Notes under the pieces: generated by a model
What the model was told of the DNA's origin: nothing
What the model saw: only the letters and a program-made list of their open reading frames with translations
Database searches by the model: none
Shown here: positions 6,583-7,412 of the stretch, piece after piece
How the letters are laid out: each line of letters begins with the position of its first letter
How positions within the stretch are numbered: the first letter of the stretch is position 1
Source: Alphaproteobacteria bacterium
Lineage (GTDB): Bacteria; Pseudomonadota; Alphaproteobacteria; Sphingomonadales; Emcibacteraceae
DNA length: 7,412 bases
Direction of reading: 5' to 3'
NCBI GenBank assembly: GCA_030432815.1
Contig: JAUILB010000135.1
Location: 1-7,412 of the forward strand
Translations under genes and position numbers: made by a program

Positions 6583-7412
6583 ATGAAATTTAGTATAATA
6601 AAATCTGCGCTTGTTCTGGCAATGGCCACTTTTGGTGTCATGTCAATCAACGCGAAGGCACAGGCTCCGGATACATCAGCTGGTGAATGGCCACATTACA
6701 CCGGGGATATTAAAGGATCCCGCTATTCACCGCTTGATCAAATTGATGCGGATAATTTCGAAGATCTGGAACTTGTCTGGTCCTTTTCAACCAAAAACCT
6801 GGGAACACGTGGCGAATATAAGCTGGAAGTAACACCGCTTATGGTTGACGGTGTGCTATACGCAACCGCCGGCACACGCCGTACTGCGATCGCGCTTGAC
6901 GGTAAAACAGGTGAACTGATGTGGCTTCACAGTATGCGTGAAGGTCTGCGTGCCGGACTTGCACCGCGTCAGCTATCCGGTCGTGGTCTTTCCTACTGGT
7001 CTGATGGCAATGGTGATGACCGCGTACTTTATGTAACAACTGGCTATAGACTTGTTGCATTGAATGCCCATACAGGTGTGCCCATCAACAGTTTCGGTAC
7101 CGATGGAAACGGTATTCTTGACCTTAAAATAGGTGCCGTTCAGGGTAACGAAGTACAGATTGACCTGGTAACAGGTGAAATCGGTCTTCATGCAACCCCT
7201 ACTGTTGCTGGTGATTTAATCATTGTTGGTTCAGCCATGAAAGAAGGCATGACCATTGATAACTATAACAACACCAAAGGTCTTGTTCGTGCATTCGATG
7301 TTCGCACAGGTGAGCTTGTCTGGCAGTTTGACCCTATTCCGCGTCCTGGCCAGTTTGGTAATGACACATGGCTCGATAACTCATGGGAAAGAAACGGTAA
7401 CACCGGTGTCTG
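6583..7412 (+). CDS. PQQ-dependent (quinoprotein) dehydrogenase, membrane glucose-dehydrogenase-like, N-terminal part
   Basis: The frame is open from ATG 6583 to the right edge, giving 276 residues and two bases of a further codon; relatives are usually about 600-750 residues, so less than half is present. A signal peptide (lysines, hydrophobic core, cleavage near AKA-Q at residue 26) sends it to the periplasm. The mature start EWPHYTGDIKGSRYSPLDQID (35-55) is the hallmark opening of PQQ beta-propeller dehydrogenases, followed by blade motifs TPLMVDGVLYATAGTRRT (84-101), ALDGKTGELMW (104-114), SGRGLSYWSDG (132-142), LVALNAHTG (157-165), a GEIGLHATPTVAGD blade and RAFDVRTGELVWQF. Such enzymes oxidise sugars or alcohols with bound pyrroloquinoline quinone and pass electrons to the respiratory chain. 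The SGRGLSYW and AGTRR motifs resemble membrane glucose dehydrogenase rather than methanol dehydrogenase, but no N-terminal transmembrane domain is present, so it should be soluble or bound to a partner. The substrate, any C-terminal cytochrome c domain and most PQQ ligands are outside the window. Confidence 0.92.
   Translation, partial: MKFSIIKSALVLAMATFGVMSINAKAQAPDTSAGEWPHYTGDIKGSRYSPLDQIDADNFEDLELVWSFSTKNLGTRGEYKLEVTPLMVDGVLYATAGTRRTAIALDGKTGELMWLHSMREGLRAGLAPRQLSGRGLSYWSDGNGDDRVLYVTTGYRLVALNAHTGVPINSFGTDGNGILDLKIGAVQGNEVQIDLVTGEIGLHATPTVAGDLIIVGSAMKEGMTIDNYNNTKGLVRAFDVRTGELVWQFDPIPRPGQFGNDTWLDNSWERNGNTGV

Noticed and set aside
6611..7191. Open frames overlapping the quinoprotein gene on both strands
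   Set aside because: The quinoprotein frame has a ribosome-binding site, a signal peptide and PQQ-propeller motifs; the others have none of these.

Overview
The window carries four protein-coding genes: three on the minus strand and one divergent gene on the plus strand. Two are cut by the window edges. All look intact in frame. No RNA genes, CRISPR arrays, insertion sequences or integrase-like genes were seen. The moderate-to-low GC, the TonB-dependent receptor without a SusD partner, the periplasmic PQQ (quinoprotein) dehydrogenase and the two Ntn-hydrolase acylases fit a Gram-negative proteobacterium, probably an aquatic or marine alpha- or gammaproteobacterium. The exact lineage is a guess.

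Layout, left to right. (1) 1-1753, minus: a membrane-anchored penicillin acylase family protein whose C-terminus lies beyond the left edge. (2) 1795-1830: a Rho-independent terminator that ends the next gene. (3) 1855-4032, minus: a second, clearly different penicillin acylase family protein, made as a lipoprotein, with its own sigma70-like promoter at 4075-4103. (4) 4119-4146: a very clean terminator. (5) 4158-6230, minus: a TonB-dependent outer-membrane receptor. (6) 6231-6582: an AT-rich divergent regulatory region with promoter-like boxes for both directions, a perfect palindrome and a cluster of short repeats. (7) 6583 to the right edge, plus: the first 276 residues of a quinoprotein (PQQ) dehydrogenase of the glucose-dehydrogenase-like type.

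How the genes may work together. The two acylases would hydrolyse amide bonds of acylated small molecules in the cell envelope, such as N-acyl amino acids, acyl-homoserine lactones, lipopeptides or beta-lactams. The receptor would import a scarce ligand across the outer membrane. The quinoprotein would oxidise a sugar or alcohol in the periplasm and needs PQQ. Terminators between the minus-strand genes indicate separate transcription units, so any link is by neighbourhood rather than by operon. The shared divergent control region makes the receptor/quinoprotein pair the most suggestive association; PQQ or the dehydrogenase's substrate is a possible receptor ligand, but this is inference. I found no strong evidence for a wholly new system. 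This reads as an ordinary envelope-scavenging neighbourhood with a few points worth checking.
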